Below, piece after piece: positions 1-11,033 of a stretch of DNA of 64,000 nt (positions within the stretch are counted from its first letter, which is position 1; each line of letters opens with the position of its first letter). The notes under the pieces are model-generated. The model searched no databases. It was not told the origin of the DNA and was given only the letters and a program-made list of their open reading frames with translations. Source of the DNA: Plicaturopsis crispa FD-325 SS-3. Taxonomy: Eukaryota > Basidiomycota > Agaricomycetes > Amylocorticiales > Amylocorticiaceae. The stretch is from assembly GCA_000827205.1 (NCBI GenBank), contig KN832579.1:63242-127241 (forward strand), in the 5' to 3' direction. The translations under genes and the position numbers were made by a program.

Positions 1-1235
1 CAGCCAACACACCTTCTCGGTTTGATTTATGTACCGAATCGACTGGCACCCGTAGTTTTCCTGCGTCAGAAGAATGTCAATCTAGAACCGCAGAAGTATA
101 TGGAGGACCACGAAATACCTTGTTGTGCAAGGTCCGCAACCATTTCCAGATCCTCTTTGGACATACGCCCGTTCACAAAATAGAATTTTCGCGGTATTCC
201 GCCTGCCCATGCAGGCCATATAAAGTTACCCAGGAATCGAAAGAGCTCCTTCGTAAACCGCTTGAATCCATCTTTGTGCATAGGTTCGAATGCAATAGAA
301 AGATATTTTCCAGACGGCACGAGATAGTCTGCGGATGACGCGTATAGATCCTGGATGCCGATTGCATCGAAAATGATGTCAAAGGATGCCTTCAAGTCGC
401 GGAGCTGGTCGACCAGAGGCGACTTCGTGTAGTCGAGAGCCTACATTCGCATCCAGTGAGCTTCCGGTCAGGTAAGCCGGAAGGAAACTCACGATGTCGG
501 CTCCAAGACTCTTCACCAAGTCAAAGTTTCCCGCGGAGCAGCTGGTCACAACCTCGGTCGCTCCCATAGCCTTCGCGATCTGTATCGCGCATGAGCCGGT
601 CGGGCTGCTTCCGCCGTTGACGAATACTCTTTGCCCCCGTGTGAGCTTGCCAACCGTGATCAGAGATTGCCAAGCAGTGAGGCCTGCGCCAGGAAGCCCT
701 GAAGCATCTCTGAGAGATACGCCAGCAGGTTTTTTGACGACCTCTTCGGCCTAATTATCGACGCGTAAGTTGCTATACACCGAGGAGTAATGTCGTAGCA
801 TACATCAATAGCAATGTATTCGGCCATAGTACCCCGTCCGCGCTTGAGGTGCGGAGGGACTTGAACCATACCGATGACCTCTGTGAAACGCAGTTTATTA
901 GTGATGAGACGTATGAACAGCAGACGCACGTACCGTCATTCTCATTGAAACGTGGGTTGCCATTCGTGTTGGCTACCCAGCCACCAAACTCGAGCTCGGT
1001 GATGGCAGGTCCTGACCGGAGAGGCCAATGCACGATCCCCATAAGCCGACCGAGGGAAGGCGTAAGTGCAGAGAAATGCACTGAAGGCGCGTTAGCATTG
1101 TATACTATGGTCATACCAAGCAGCGCGTCACGCACCTTTGACGAGGATTTCACCCTTCTCCAACGAAGGAATCGGGTCATTCTCCACTAACTGGAGCGCC
1201 TCTGCAGGCGTGCCCCGTTTCGTTACAAGCCATTC
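1..1235 (-). CDS. Zinc-type alcohol dehydrogenase-like / quinone oxidoreductase (MDR superfamily), partial
   Basis: The gene runs off the left edge, so the C-terminus is missing. At least six exon pieces join in frame through short introns (donors GTGCGT, GTACGT, GTATGC, GTGAGT, GTATTT read on the minus strand). The protein shows an N-terminal GroES-like segment, then a nucleotide-binding segment with VNGGSSPTG followed by AIQIAKAMGATEV, then ALDYTKSPLVDQL and FDIIFDAIG, as in fungal zinc-type ADH-like or RTN4IP1-like reductases that use NADPH. No zinc-ligand cysteines were seen. I could not find an in-frame ATG upstream of the first recognised codons (EWLVTKRG, near 1235); an in-frame stop lies just above them, so a short first exon probably lies beyond an intron. 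Substrate unknown. The family call is firm; the 5' end is not. Confidence 0.82.
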
Positions 1236-2044
1236 TATTGCAAAATGTTAACCATGGTACCAAAGCTCCTGAAAGGACAGGACTCACTGCGTCGATGGGT
1301 TGGCAAATTGGCCATCGGACAGAAAGTAAAGCTGCTGGGCTTCAGAGAGAATGGTGCGCTGGAACGAGACGCGTTATGATTTGCATGCAGCTATTGTGTC
1401 GCGGTGCCGGGTGCCTGTATGCTATACGCGTCAGCGCGCGACTTATATGCGTCTGTCAGCAGTATTTAATTGACACCGATATACATTACTGTAGCTGCGT
1501 GTATGGAAGCAACGGTCACGCGTCACGCGGGGTCCGTTGCGTTGCTTATTTTCCGTGGTGTCACGCATAACGCAGGGTTTTGGACGGGAAAACCTTCCAA
1601 ATATGTCAATTTTTTCGGACCGGGCAGCCTCCGGCTGCCCATTTATAGTAATTGTCACGCTTCCGGACCTCCCCGTTGCCTAACTCGGGGAAGTTCAGAC
1701 CTGTCACGCCCCTCGAGCCGTTGCTTCCATACATGCAGCTACAGTACTTGGTAAGTAGTAGCTCTCGGCAACATCAATTCGTCAGATTCCTGAGCACTGC
1801 ATCAAGGCGTAAAACGATAAATAGGATACGTCCGAGTGCTGAGCGCTGAGCTTTGAAGAACAAGAACTGGAGAGCTCGAGGTCTGGGGATTGTCTGAGGA
1901 AATTGAACTTGAAGGACATCCGATCTAAATAACCGATACTTCCGAGCGCCGATTCAGACTCCGTGCATTTCGCAGCGTGCTCGGAAATTGCGTCCGGATC
2001 CAGCTGGACGTGCGTTCTTCTGCCACTTGCTTTCATCTGACACC
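1236..2044. other. Intergenic
   Basis: This interval lies between the MDR gene and the XRCC4-like gene. It should hold the missing 5' end of the MDR gene and contains the TIR element at 1489-1744. Nothing else is recognisable. Confidence 0.6.
1489..1744. mobile_element. MITE-like element with 27-bp terminal inverted repeats
   Basis: The ends are inverted copies of each other: CTGTAGCTGC at 1489 continues to about 1515, and its reverse complement ends in GCAGCTACAG at 1744, with one mismatch over about 27 bases. TA dinucleotides flank both ends (1487-1488 and 1745-1746), as expected for a TA target duplication. The 256-bp element has no coding capacity, so it would be non-autonomous. TA-flanked short TIR elements are typical of Tc1/mariner-like or related MITEs; the superfamily here is inference. 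Confidence 0.75.
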
Positions 2045-3137
2045 ATGTCTGATACTTTGGAACAATTCGCATCACTTGACGAGCTCACACAGGTGATATA
2101 CCAGGGACCGTACAAATTTGTCGTACTCTCCAAGGTCAACGACGAGGCTTGGACCATTCACCTAGGACTTTCAGGCGCCGAAGGACGCTGGTGGCGAGGA
2201 GAGCGCGTCGAGGATGACATCCTTCGCGTCGTGGTGCGTGGTTAACCGTTCGCTTCTAGATATATGGACATGAATCTACAATATAGGGTCATAAAGCATC
2301 GAGTACGATCCTCGAGGCGTTCGCGGATAAGTTGGAGCAGGCGTTTGTGCAAGGCGAACTCTACGTGAACAATTGGAGTTCCGAGAAGGGCGCGGATATC
2401 AAAGTGAGCCCTGGAGTACAGTAACGATACCGCAGACGACTCACAATTCAGCACGCAGTTAACATTCGACCCTTCCGGCAAGAACCCACTCCACATCCCA
2501 CTGACAGAGTTATCACCGGAAGCAGCTGCCTCACATGCCACCTCTATATTTTTCGATGTAATGTTTCTCCTTCTGCGCTCTATGACTACTTCTAATTTAC
2601 GAATGTCGTTTAAGATTGCTCGCGAAGCACAATCGCGAAAGTGTAGATACAACCCTGCTTCATTCGCACCTGTGTCCGCTGTGGCGCCTGCCCGCGGGGC
2701 TCCAGGTACGCTTCTCTTGCATTTTAGTCGATCTTTCTCCAGGAAGTTTGCATGGGGCGACAGCTCGAATATCTACTGTCAAGTCCGCTAAGGATCCAGG
2801 CACCAGTAAAACCTCTCCACCCACGGCAGCTACGAAGCCAGTCACAACCGCTGCCGCCTCTAGCAATCAAAGCAAAGACTCGGAGGAAGTGCAGAAACTC
2901 AAAGCAGAACTTGCGAAAGCACAACTACAAAACAAGAAGCCTTTGTCGTCGTCGTCGAATGCCTCTAGTTCCAGTACGTGCACCTGGTGTCAGAAGTGGC
3001 TGTTAAGCTCATTGTCATTAACAGAGCCGGGAACTAGCGCGAAACGTCCGCCGAAAGGCGCATCTCTTGCTAATCCGAACAAAAAGGCGAGGAAATACCA
3101 GGCAATCGAATTCGAGAGTGACGACGACGACGGGTAA
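2045..3137 (+). CDS. XRCC4/XLF/PAXX-superfamily protein, PAXX-like (279 aa)
   Basis: Six exons (2045-2233, 2287-2403, 2459-2557, 2615-2705, 2743-2973, 3025-3137) give an 840-nt open frame. The N-terminal half looks like the head domain of the XRCC4/XLF/PAXX group: a beta-rich start (YKFVVLSKV, then WTIHLGLSG and RWWRGE), then helix ILEAFADKLEQAF, strand DIKLTFDPSGKN, and LTELSPEAAA before a short helix. This last stretch lines up best with human PAXX. The stalk is short, as in PAXX, with a small coiled coil (EEVQKLKAELAKAQ). The C-terminus ends SLANPNKKARK followed by an acidic tail, recalling the Ku-binding end of PAXX. A role in non-homologous end joining in the nucleus follows from the family. 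The superfamily call is by eye; XRCC4 itself or an unrelated fold is possible. Confidence 0.55.
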
Positions 3138-3597
3138 ACATAACAGCACCCTTTGGCTTCCGTAAAATGGTATTCTCGCCCATTTTTGTGCCAGGATAAA
3201 GATGAAATGCATAGAGGAGCAAAATAAAAAAAGGTATATTTCGCTTTTTAGTATTGTTTCGACTGTCATGGTGAGCACAGCGGATACACTTCTCAAACCT
3301 TTCCTCTGCATCTACATTGAGGAAAAGGTCGTTAACGTTTCCTGACCCATCCGATGGTCTTATCCGTCGTCGATTCCGAAGCTTCTACGAATGCCCTTAT
3401 TGAGCATCCGCTTGTGCTCGGGCGGCTATCGATCTGACGGATATGTTCATCTGAACCATGGCCTCCCTTCTAATGACTCGAGTATCGTCTTCGCCGGTAG
3501 CCGCTGCGTCAGGGCATCTACGACATGGATCGAGAAATCTCGATACCGAGCAGCGCTACATTCCTTCGACGATCGCCTCGCGGACGCCACAGTATTT
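3138..3597. other. Intergenic
   Basis: Upstream region of HLP-QxEF copy 1. An open frame continues upstream of the chosen ATG (3598), so a longer N-terminus is possible. Nothing else is recognised. Confidence 0.5.
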
Positions 3598-4776
3598 ATG
3601 GCCGTTATCTCTTTCTCGACTTTCTCTGCGTATATTGGTGTGGTGAGTGGCCTCATTGCGCTGCTCAGCACCGTCTTTGCCGTGTATTTCTGTCGCTTTC
3701 ATCTACCGAGCACGAGAATCAAACATTTGGAGGACCTGCTCAAAGACACGGAGAGTATCTATAACTCAGGCGTAGAAAGCAATTTACTGCCCTCCCACTC
3801 ATTTCGCAGGGATGCACAGGCTCGCCTAATCTCGTGAGTGTCGCTCTCTTCATACGAATGATGTGGCGCTGATCATATATATATAGCCTGCAGTACGAGA
3901 TGTATCGGCACCGGCAGCGTGCTCATCGTGCGTTCAGCCTCCGCCAGCAATGGGCAGAGTTCTTCAAAGGCTTGTCGTCGGAAATTAATCGCACTTGCGA
4001 TAAGGTCAAAGTGCTCCGCGCAGACGTGAATGTGAGTCCTCGTATTCGAACGTATATACTTAGGACCTCTGATGTACCGTATCTACTCAGGATGCCTGTG
4101 AAGCGGAACGCTTTCATCTGTCGGATGCAAGGATGGTCGGGAGCTACCCGGGAGTGCATGGGGGCAGCCATATGATCGGAAATGGTACGAGAATCCTTGT
4201 GGGCGTCGTATATGCTGCTTACTTTGGTCTCTAGGATTGCAGTTTACCGTCAACTCTGTGAAAGACATTGCTTCCACCGCACTGCCTCCAGTCTCATGCA
4301 GTCAAGGTCAGCCCCACGAGAAGCCAGGAACGTTTACGATCTTGAATAACAGGCGCTTGTATCTAGACTCGGCCGACGAAGAAAGTCCGTCAGACACAAG
4401 CATTACGCTGAAGTCAGACCTCTCTCACGACAAACATGACCTCACCCACCCGTCGTCATTTGGGAACGAGACCGCGCTCAGCACTGCAATCGCTCGCGGC
4501 ATGCGTTCTGCGGGTCTTCGCTCTACTGGCCTGCGCTCCAGGGCCGCTACACATGGGCCTTCATTTGTCGCGCTGGATATCGCGGATTCGTGGCCGGCTT
4601 CTGCGGCGGATGATGTATCGGTTTCTTCAAGTCGCCGAGTTTTGGACGACACTGTCCGAGTAGCGTTCATGAAGGAGATATTTTACTCCTCGCGTGCAGA
4701 TCGATGCTCGCCACAGGACTTGGCCGTGCTCGCGGCAATGCTTCGCATATCGAGAAAGAGCGTGCGTGATCTGTAG
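3598..4776 (+). CDS. HLP-QxEF family protein, copy 1 (338 aa)
   Basis: Exons 3598-3833, 3887-4031, 4091-4184 and 4235-4776 give a 1017-nt open frame. Exon 1 encodes one hydrophobic helix (GVVSGLIALLSTVFAVYF), then FHLPS and a charged helix (RIKHLEDLLKDTESIY). Exon 2 is 145 nt and encodes HRQRAHRAF, QQWAEFFKGLSSEI and a basic helix. The C-terminal 180 residues are Ser/Asp-rich and probably disordered, ending in a short helical stretch (DLAVLAAMLRIS). The single membrane helix and soluble helical region suggest a tail-like membrane protein; topology is not known. The start was chosen because MAVISFSTF matches the N-termini of copies 2, 3, 5 and 7. I do not recognise the family in any named group. 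Confidence 0.75.
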
Positions 4777-5450
4777 GTGCTCGGTAGTTTGTGTCCGTCA
4801 TTTCCTTTACTGACGAGGGTGTCACCTTAGGATAAGTGTCAAGAGATGTATGATGGAGCCAGAATCACATTTGCATGGCGAGCGTTTAGTAACCTCTCGT
4901 AGTGCGATCAAGTCCTGAATGCCCTCATAGCTTCACATCAAAGTCGATGCCGTTTTATCGAAATGTTCGGCGCCCCCGAAGCAGTCAGCTGGAGACATGA
5001 GAAGAGCGTGTCTCGTTCCTCCACTCTATGGACTTCGTCTCTCAGCAGTCAGTCTCTTCGCTCGTCTCGCTTGAATGACTGGCTTTGATCTTGGTGATAC
5101 AGTCGGTAATCGTGAATATGCCAAAGCGTCCGCCGGTCGAAAGAAACGCGCCTCCGAATTGGCCTCATGCAAGGTAATCGAATTCCTGCGCGTGCATATG
5201 ATGGAAATCATGGACATCGAGGATTCATTATCACATACGCGGTACGCTGCACTATTTCATTGTATTCTCCTATCTCTCTCTACATGTGCTGAGCTAGCCG
5301 GCTCGACACAGGAATAAATGGCTGTCGGAGAGGCTGAATGAACACAGTGACTCGTGAAAGTCGAAGGAATTTTGTTTCAAATATCCAACCTGATTGCTGT
5401 AAGCTCTCCGAGCCAGACGTTCAGTGCCGCGCTCATGTACTCACATTTCT
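4777..5450. other. Intergenic
   Basis: Between copy 1 and the secreted protein genes. A small open frame at 5075-5317 (+) has no recognisable feature and is not called. Confidence 0.5.
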
Positions 5451-5758
5451 TCAAGGGAACGGGGGAGGAGCCACAATCGCACAAGCGGCCGAGCATTTCC
5501 CGAGCCCTGCATTGCAGGCGAGGATCGCAGGGGGTGCAGCTGGTGCAACAACGGTGCCAAACGTGAAGCCAGCGCCGGAATAGCACGCCACGGCGAGGCT
5601 GTTGCATCCTTTGGAAAGCGTTGATTCGTGTGATCGGTGACAGAAAAAAAGAACGACTGACCGGTCTGGCACACACCATACGCGACAGGACCCGCAGACG
5701 TGATGGCGGGAAGGGCGACAGCGACAATGGTAGCCGAAATGAGGTGAAGAGGGTTCAT
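5451..5758 (-). CDS. Small secreted cysteine-rich protein, copy a (84 aa)
   Basis: Two exons (5662-5758 and 5451-5608) are joined across a 53-nt intron. The protein starts with a signal peptide (hydrophobic core LISATIVAVALPAITSA). The mature part is about 62 residues with six cysteines, in the order GVCQTGCN, VACY, LACN, KCSAAC, and a glycine-rich GAGFTFGTV core. This matches a small fungal family of unknown function in which SAGPxAYGxCQTGCN is conserved. A second upstream ATG in frame (5773) would add five residues; the paralogue at 6275-6591 supports the start used here. Secretion is inferred from the signal peptide. The two genes are tandem and in the same orientation, so they arose by local duplication. 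Confidence 0.85.
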
Positions 5759-6274
5759 GGTCTGAAATTTCAAAAGGGCGAGTGTGTTTGGGGTGGGTGG
5801 GCGCGCGTTGTGAAAGCGCTGGAGTACTAGTTTGGGCGCTGCTTATACAAATCTGTCGGCGCAGCGTTTAATTTATATGTAGTTGAGAAAGAATAATTGC
5901 AACACGATAAGCAACGCCTCGCGGCCGAAGTTACATACTGAGTCGCTCGGTTTTGGTTTCTACCTTTCCTCATCGGCCAGCAAACTTTTACGCGGAACGC
6001 GTTTTGCAGCTGCGGTCTAATCGCTCATCAACGCGTCACCGATCGTCTTGAGACGCCATGGCCGGCCGACGTTGATCTCGCCACCAGATGCTAACGAGCA
6101 GCGTATATTGTGTAGCAGGCGCCGACACGTACGTATGCTATACCGAGAATCAAGAAGATAAGAGTACAATGCAGCCTACGAAATGAAATCCGCAAGCGCA
6201 ATCAAGGTTTTTTGAACGCCTGCTGGTTAATTAGAAAGTAGACAAAATAAGCAATAAATGATGCTCGCCTTCCT
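5759..6274. other. Intergenic, promoter side of secreted protein a
   Basis: No gene is recognised. It should carry the promoter of copy a and the 3' end of copy b. Confidence 0.5.
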
Positions 6275-6591
6275 TCAAGGAGTCGGGGCGAAGAGCGCGA
6301 CGGTCGCGCAGGTGGCCGAACAGGTGCCGAGGGCTGCGTTGCATGCAACGAGCGCGGCAGGGGTGGCTGCAGCTGCAATGACGGTGCCGAAGGTGAAGCC
6401 GGCGCCGGCGTAGCAAGCTACGGCGAGGGTGTTACAACCTAAGACGAATGTGAGTCAAGGCGATCGATGAGCGTGTGCAGAAGAGACGACTCACCGGTCT
6501 GGCATAGACCATATGCTAGGGGTCCCGCCGACGTGACGGCGGGAAGGGCGGCGACGATGAGGGCCGTGGAAAAGAAGCGGGTGGGGTTCAT
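6275..6591 (-). CDS. Small secreted cysteine-rich protein, copy b (86 aa)
   Basis: Exons 6495-6591 and 6275-6438 flank a 56-nt intron at exactly the same codon as in copy a (the Gly of QTGCN). The signal peptide core is FFSTALIVAALPAVTSA. The mature protein keeps the six cysteines (GLCQTGCN, VACY, VACN, TCSATC) and the GAGFTFGTV core, ending ALFAPTP. It is clearly a paralogue of the gene at 5451-5758. Function unknown; an extracellular role is likely. Confidence 0.85.
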
Positions 6592-7766
6592 CGTATGGAG
6601 TGGCTTTGGAGAGTGCGAAGGCGCAGGAGTAACCGGGGTGGGGATGTAATAGTTGTGAAACCGATGAAGGAGGAGTTGATCGTTCTGCAGTCCTTTTATA
6701 CATCGTCGCGGCGCAGTGTCCGGACCATTCATGGTCTGCAGACGCCCGTCATGCACGATAAACTATCGCCGCAGCAGGGAATGCGCCCAGACGGCGAGGT
6801 TATCTAGCTTTGGTGTCCACCTTTCCGCGTCGGTCGTCAAGGTAGTGCTGCGCAGTGCGCATGCCTGCGCATGGTAGATATCGTCCGTCTATTGTGATGA
6901 TAGCAATGTCAAATCCGGCGCTTTTGAGACGCGGTCTTCGTGGGGGATGTCGCGCACTGGCAGTCGTCAGTACTACTACTTAGTAGCGATCAGTCACTGG
7001 GTTGCGATTTGAGGCGTGTAGGCACTATACTCTACAGTTTGTCTCCAAAGGTTCATCATGCATGCAGATCAGTCACAAGCACAATTGAATATTGAGGACC
7101 CTACGCAGTTTCCAGGTGGCTCGGAAGTGAAGGTCAGGTCAAGATTTTTGCGGGGAAATAGAGTGTGATTTATTTGCGCTGCTTTGGTCCTCGGGTCTCT
7201 GAGCCAATGGCGAGCCGCCGTCCATCTCTTGTTTTCTTTCTTCATTACTACCATGACCGCTCCGCAAGTGTTTTCGTATCGCCATCCTCCTCGGACTCGA
7301 AATATCACTCAGAAGGCGGGTTTAAGCAATTTGCTAACTAAACAACCTGCTATAAACGAGAACGCACGCCGCGAGCACTGGACAAATCGTCAGGACACTT
7401 ATAAGTAAGTAAGTACCCACAGTAAGTATGAGTGTCGTGCGTCGCCCCAGGTATCCAAGTACTGCTCGAATGCTGGCTCGAAACTTGAAGCCTGACGAGA
7501 AACGACCTCGAGAAGTGCGAGGCGGGGCAGAGGCTGTGAATCCAAAGCCTTCGGCCCGTCGCACTCTCTTCTTCTTCGTACATCAGATTCTGGCATAGCC
7601 ACAGTAGGTACTAGGTACTGGCCGCAAATGTTTGACATATTTAAGTTCGTATCTACCCGGGTATGTCACTGTACCCATCTTTCCTCCCATCCACCCACTT
7701 ACGAGTTGCAACGAATCCACGACCGCGACACGACGACCTCAGCTTTGACACTGAGTTAGCCCATTG
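6592..7766. other. Intergenic
   Basis: About 1.2 kb between the secreted-protein pair and HLP-QxEF copy 2. Several unrelated short open frames occur on both strands; none has recognisable protein features. Confidence 0.5.
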
Positions 7767-8516
7767 ATGACCGCCGTCGACACCGACGCGTTCGCATCCT
7801 TCGCCACCCTCGTCGGCGTGATCAGCGGACTCGTCGGGATCCTGACCTGCCTCTACGGGCTCTTCTTCTGTATCTGGCACCTCCCCGACGCGCAGTACCG
7901 CCAGCTCGAGGAGGTCCTGCGCGAGACGGACGACTATTATCGGTGGGCGATCGACGACGGCGCTCCTGATAAGGACCTTGCCGCAGTTCGAGAGGAGCTT
8001 GGCGCGTACGTTCGGCCGGGGGACACTGGGGGGGAGGATGCAGGTTTGCTAATGGTTATTCGCAGGATTTTGCACGAGGCGCGTGAGCTGCGTATCCGTG
8101 CGCACCGCGCGGTCGGTCACTGGCAGCAATGGGCTGAGTGTGTGAAGGGTCTTTCGTTGAAGATATACCGTCTGCGATATCGAACGCGGGTACTGCGTGC
8201 GCGAATCATGGTGTGTGGCTCTCTATCTATCTTGCTATGTATAAGATCGATTAAATAATCCAATCCTCCTCCTTGCTTCCAGGATCTCGAAGAAGACGAT
8301 GACGCGCCCGTAACCGACATATGGAGCCGCGCCGCTGGGCCTGGTCTGCCGCTATCCGTGTACCGCTATAACGAGCGCACGCCTGGCCATGTAGCTCCCG
8401 CGGATAGCAGCGAGACCTTGGTCTCGTCCAGGGAGATGGATGATAAGATGGATGACAAGGGGTGTTGGACGGATGGGGAGGATGATGTGGGGCTGGAGGG
8501 TGATGGTGCGATTTAG
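7767..8516 (+). CDS. HLP-QxEF family protein, copy 2 (205 aa)
   Basis: Exons 7767-8005, 8066-8210 and 8283-8516 give a 618-nt open frame. Exon 1 carries the hydrophobic helix (LVGVISGLVGILTCLYGLFF), WHLPD and the helix QLEEVLRETDDYY. Exon 2 (145 nt) carries RAHRAVGHWQQWAECVKGLS and a basic helix; the usual Phe of QWxEF is Cys here. The short C-terminal exon starts with DLEEDDD and is acidic and probably disordered. It is closest to copy 3 in exon 1. Function unknown. Confidence 0.8.
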
Positions 8517-9367
8517 CGGATATGTCCTTGCGTGAACTAACTATAGTATGAGTAGATGCATGAGTAAAAATTACTGCCTCGGATGGTTGTAGGCTTGGTG
8601 AGTGGGCCTCCAGCAAATATATCTATGCGAGACTGACAAGATCATTCCAAATTTCAGCAGTTGGGCACTTTCGGGCCATGCCACTTCTGTGACATGCTGT
8701 AAACCTCAGTCATTTATGACCCTTACGAAACGAATACAACGAACTTTCTTCCCGTTTAGCAGGAAGGTACACGGATCGAAAGTGCGATGCTTGCGCCGCG
8801 GGGAAGATATGGCGCAAGGTAAGCCCGCTGGAGTAGCTTCGATGCGTATGCTAAGTGAACGTTCAGTTAGGTGGTTATATTATGTGCCATGTCATTCTGC
8901 TTAGGACCGTAGAGAATGCACACTACTGCGTCCGTTCAATGTACCAGATGGTGAGTACCCACAATGCATATCTGTCTCTGTCTATGACATTATGCTAATC
9001 TTGTGACTCGTCCACAGGCGTATATTTTCATTGCAGAACATTGAGAACATCATGAATGTATTCATGTTTCGATGATCAAACTGCAGCAGCAACGACGTCG
9101 AGCACGCAGTGCTCACCGCTAGGAAATGAAGCTCGACAAAGAGCAAGAGAAGCTATGCTCCGCCTCGACTTACACGTGTAATCTATGCAGTGCGTTCGAT
9201 GTGAGTCCACCGCGTTATTGTCTTGACGGCTCTGCTCGCTACTGCACCGCATCCATGCAGGCAGGTCCTTAACGCAAGCACAGAACGTAGAGCAACATCA
9301 CGGTCCGTTCATACTAAGCCATATTTTACAGATTGAGACAGCGATATGAGTTTCCTCCGTTACGGAT
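8517..9367. other. Intergenic
   Basis: No gene, RNA or mobile element is recognised between copy 2 and the truncated duplicate at 9368. Confidence 0.5.
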
Positions 9368-9650
9368 CTACGACCGCCGTGCAGCCTTCTCCCTGATCAT
9401 CGCGTCAGACGCCTTGCTCTCGCCCCACCCGAGCCAGCTGATCCACCCCGCCTTGCCCTCCTCGTCCTTCGCGTCCGCCCGCCCCACCGCGTTATCCACC
9501 CGCCCCGCCGCGTTATCACCGCGACTCTCCACCCTCGACCTCTCCGCGCCCCACCTCGCCTTCTGCGCATCCCACTCGCCCGCAAACTCTGATTTCGCAG
9601 ACTCATAGTCCACTTTGGACGACTCGTACGATTGTTCATGGTTAACAACC
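9368..9650 (-). pseudogene. Truncated duplicate of the mitochondrial-type gene at 11034-12004
   Basis: Reading down the minus strand from about 9650, QSYESSKVDYESAK then FAGEWDAQKARWGAERSRVE and GWISWLGWGESKASDA follow the C-terminal exon of the gene at 11034-12004 almost residue for residue. The membrane anchor, presequence and first half are absent, and no start signal or upstream exon was found. It is therefore a 3'-exon relic, in opposite orientation to its parent and lying between HLP copies 2 and 3. Confidence 0.8.
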
Positions 9651-9898
9651 TCTAAGTCTCCCGTGACATCGGCACCAAATTAAGCGCTGAGGCTTGCGTC
9701 GCGTGCACTGGCTTTCCCAATCCATATATGTCAGGCATTATATGTAGTGAGACAACGTTTGCACCCGGACAACTCGAGGCAGGCTGTGTGACACCCAGCG
9801 GTCAAAGTTGTATTTTCACCCTGGTATCTCGCTTTCACTTCTCTCCCCACTCTAGTCGTCCAGAAACTCACGATCGAGATACTGTCCCATGCTAGCTG

Positions 9899-10603
9899 AT
9901 GACTGCCACCATGGATGCCGCAGCGTTCACATCATTCTCTACCCTAGTCGGCGTGATCAGCGGGCTGGCCGGGATCCTGACGTTCCTCTACGCCATCTTC
10001 TTTTGCAGCTGGCATCTCCCAGACGCACAATACAAGCAACTCCAAGACACTCTACGAGAAACGGAGTGGTACTACGAGCGCATCGGGCAGGCCGTGCCTA
10101 ACGGCCTCGTAAATGAGCTTTCCTCGTGCGCCAACTTACAAAACTCCTTCGATTTTTGCTCGGCCTCTCACAGCTGGCACAGGATCCAGAGCGAGGAGCG
10201 CAGACTGCACACCCGTGTCCATCGTGCCGTTAGCCACTTGCAGCAATGGATGGAGTTCATCTGGGGCCTCTCGATTGAGTTATACCATCTGCGCTACAGA
10301 GCGCGAATGCTGCGCGCTCGACTCACAGTGCGTCGCTCAAAATCCATCCCACTGACTCTAGTTTCGGTTGGGCTGATGCGATGGTCTCCGCCTCTCTTTC
10401 CTCGTGTCTAGGGTTTCGTGCAAGCTGACGAGCGTCTGGTCATAAACACACGCCAGGGAAGTGCCGTAGGGCCCGACCCGCCGCTAGAGGTCCACCGACA
10501 CATACCTCCTGCGATGGCGACCGGCTTCCCTCCTAAGCCGTATCGCTTTGGAAGGGAGTTGAAGGATCCTGATTCCCGTAGGCGGAGAGCCACTGCCAGG
10601 TAG
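9899..10603 (+). CDS. HLP-QxEF family protein, copy 3 (187 aa)
   Basis: Exons 9899-10125, 10183-10327 and 10412-10603 give a 564-nt open frame, the same total as copy 5. The first intron is 57 nt with no stop in frame, so an unspliced reading also stays open; the 145-nt second exon shared with other copies supports splicing. The protein has the hydrophobic helix (LVGVISGLAGILTFLYAIFF), WHLPD, QLQDTLRETEWYY, then RVHRAVSHLQQWMEFIWGLS. The C-terminus is short and basic (FGRELKDPDSRRRRATAR). Function unknown. Confidence 0.78.
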
Positions 10604-11033
10604 TTTGCGTAGGCATCGATTGAAGTCGTTGCATATGGTGGGCCAAGCTTAAGTGCAATATTTCCAGCTTTGCGTTGCGCGGACAAATAAATGTGTAGAA
10701 TGTCCTACGATGCGCTGAGGCTTGGATATTTACCAAGTGCCTTATATAAATACTCGTGCTCAGCTTGTGTTCAGCCCACTTGGGCGACGCCAACTGCCTC
10801 CGTTATGATATCCATATGTAACCACTCTCGGCGACGCGCGCTTAATCACGCCCCTCAAGACACTCGCCCACGTGACCCTCCTGCTGCTCTTACCCCAGCG
10901 ACGTCATTCCAGGGCGTCATCGACAGTACTTCCGCCCTGCTCTCAGAGCCAGAGTTAAAAACGCAGTACTTTGCGCCCTCCCAACCCTTCAATTTTCTCC
11001 TCTCCACCACCACATCCCTACCCGAAAATCAAA
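10604..11033. other. Intergenic
   Basis: Upstream region of the mitochondrial-type gene; no separate gene seen. Confidence 0.5.
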
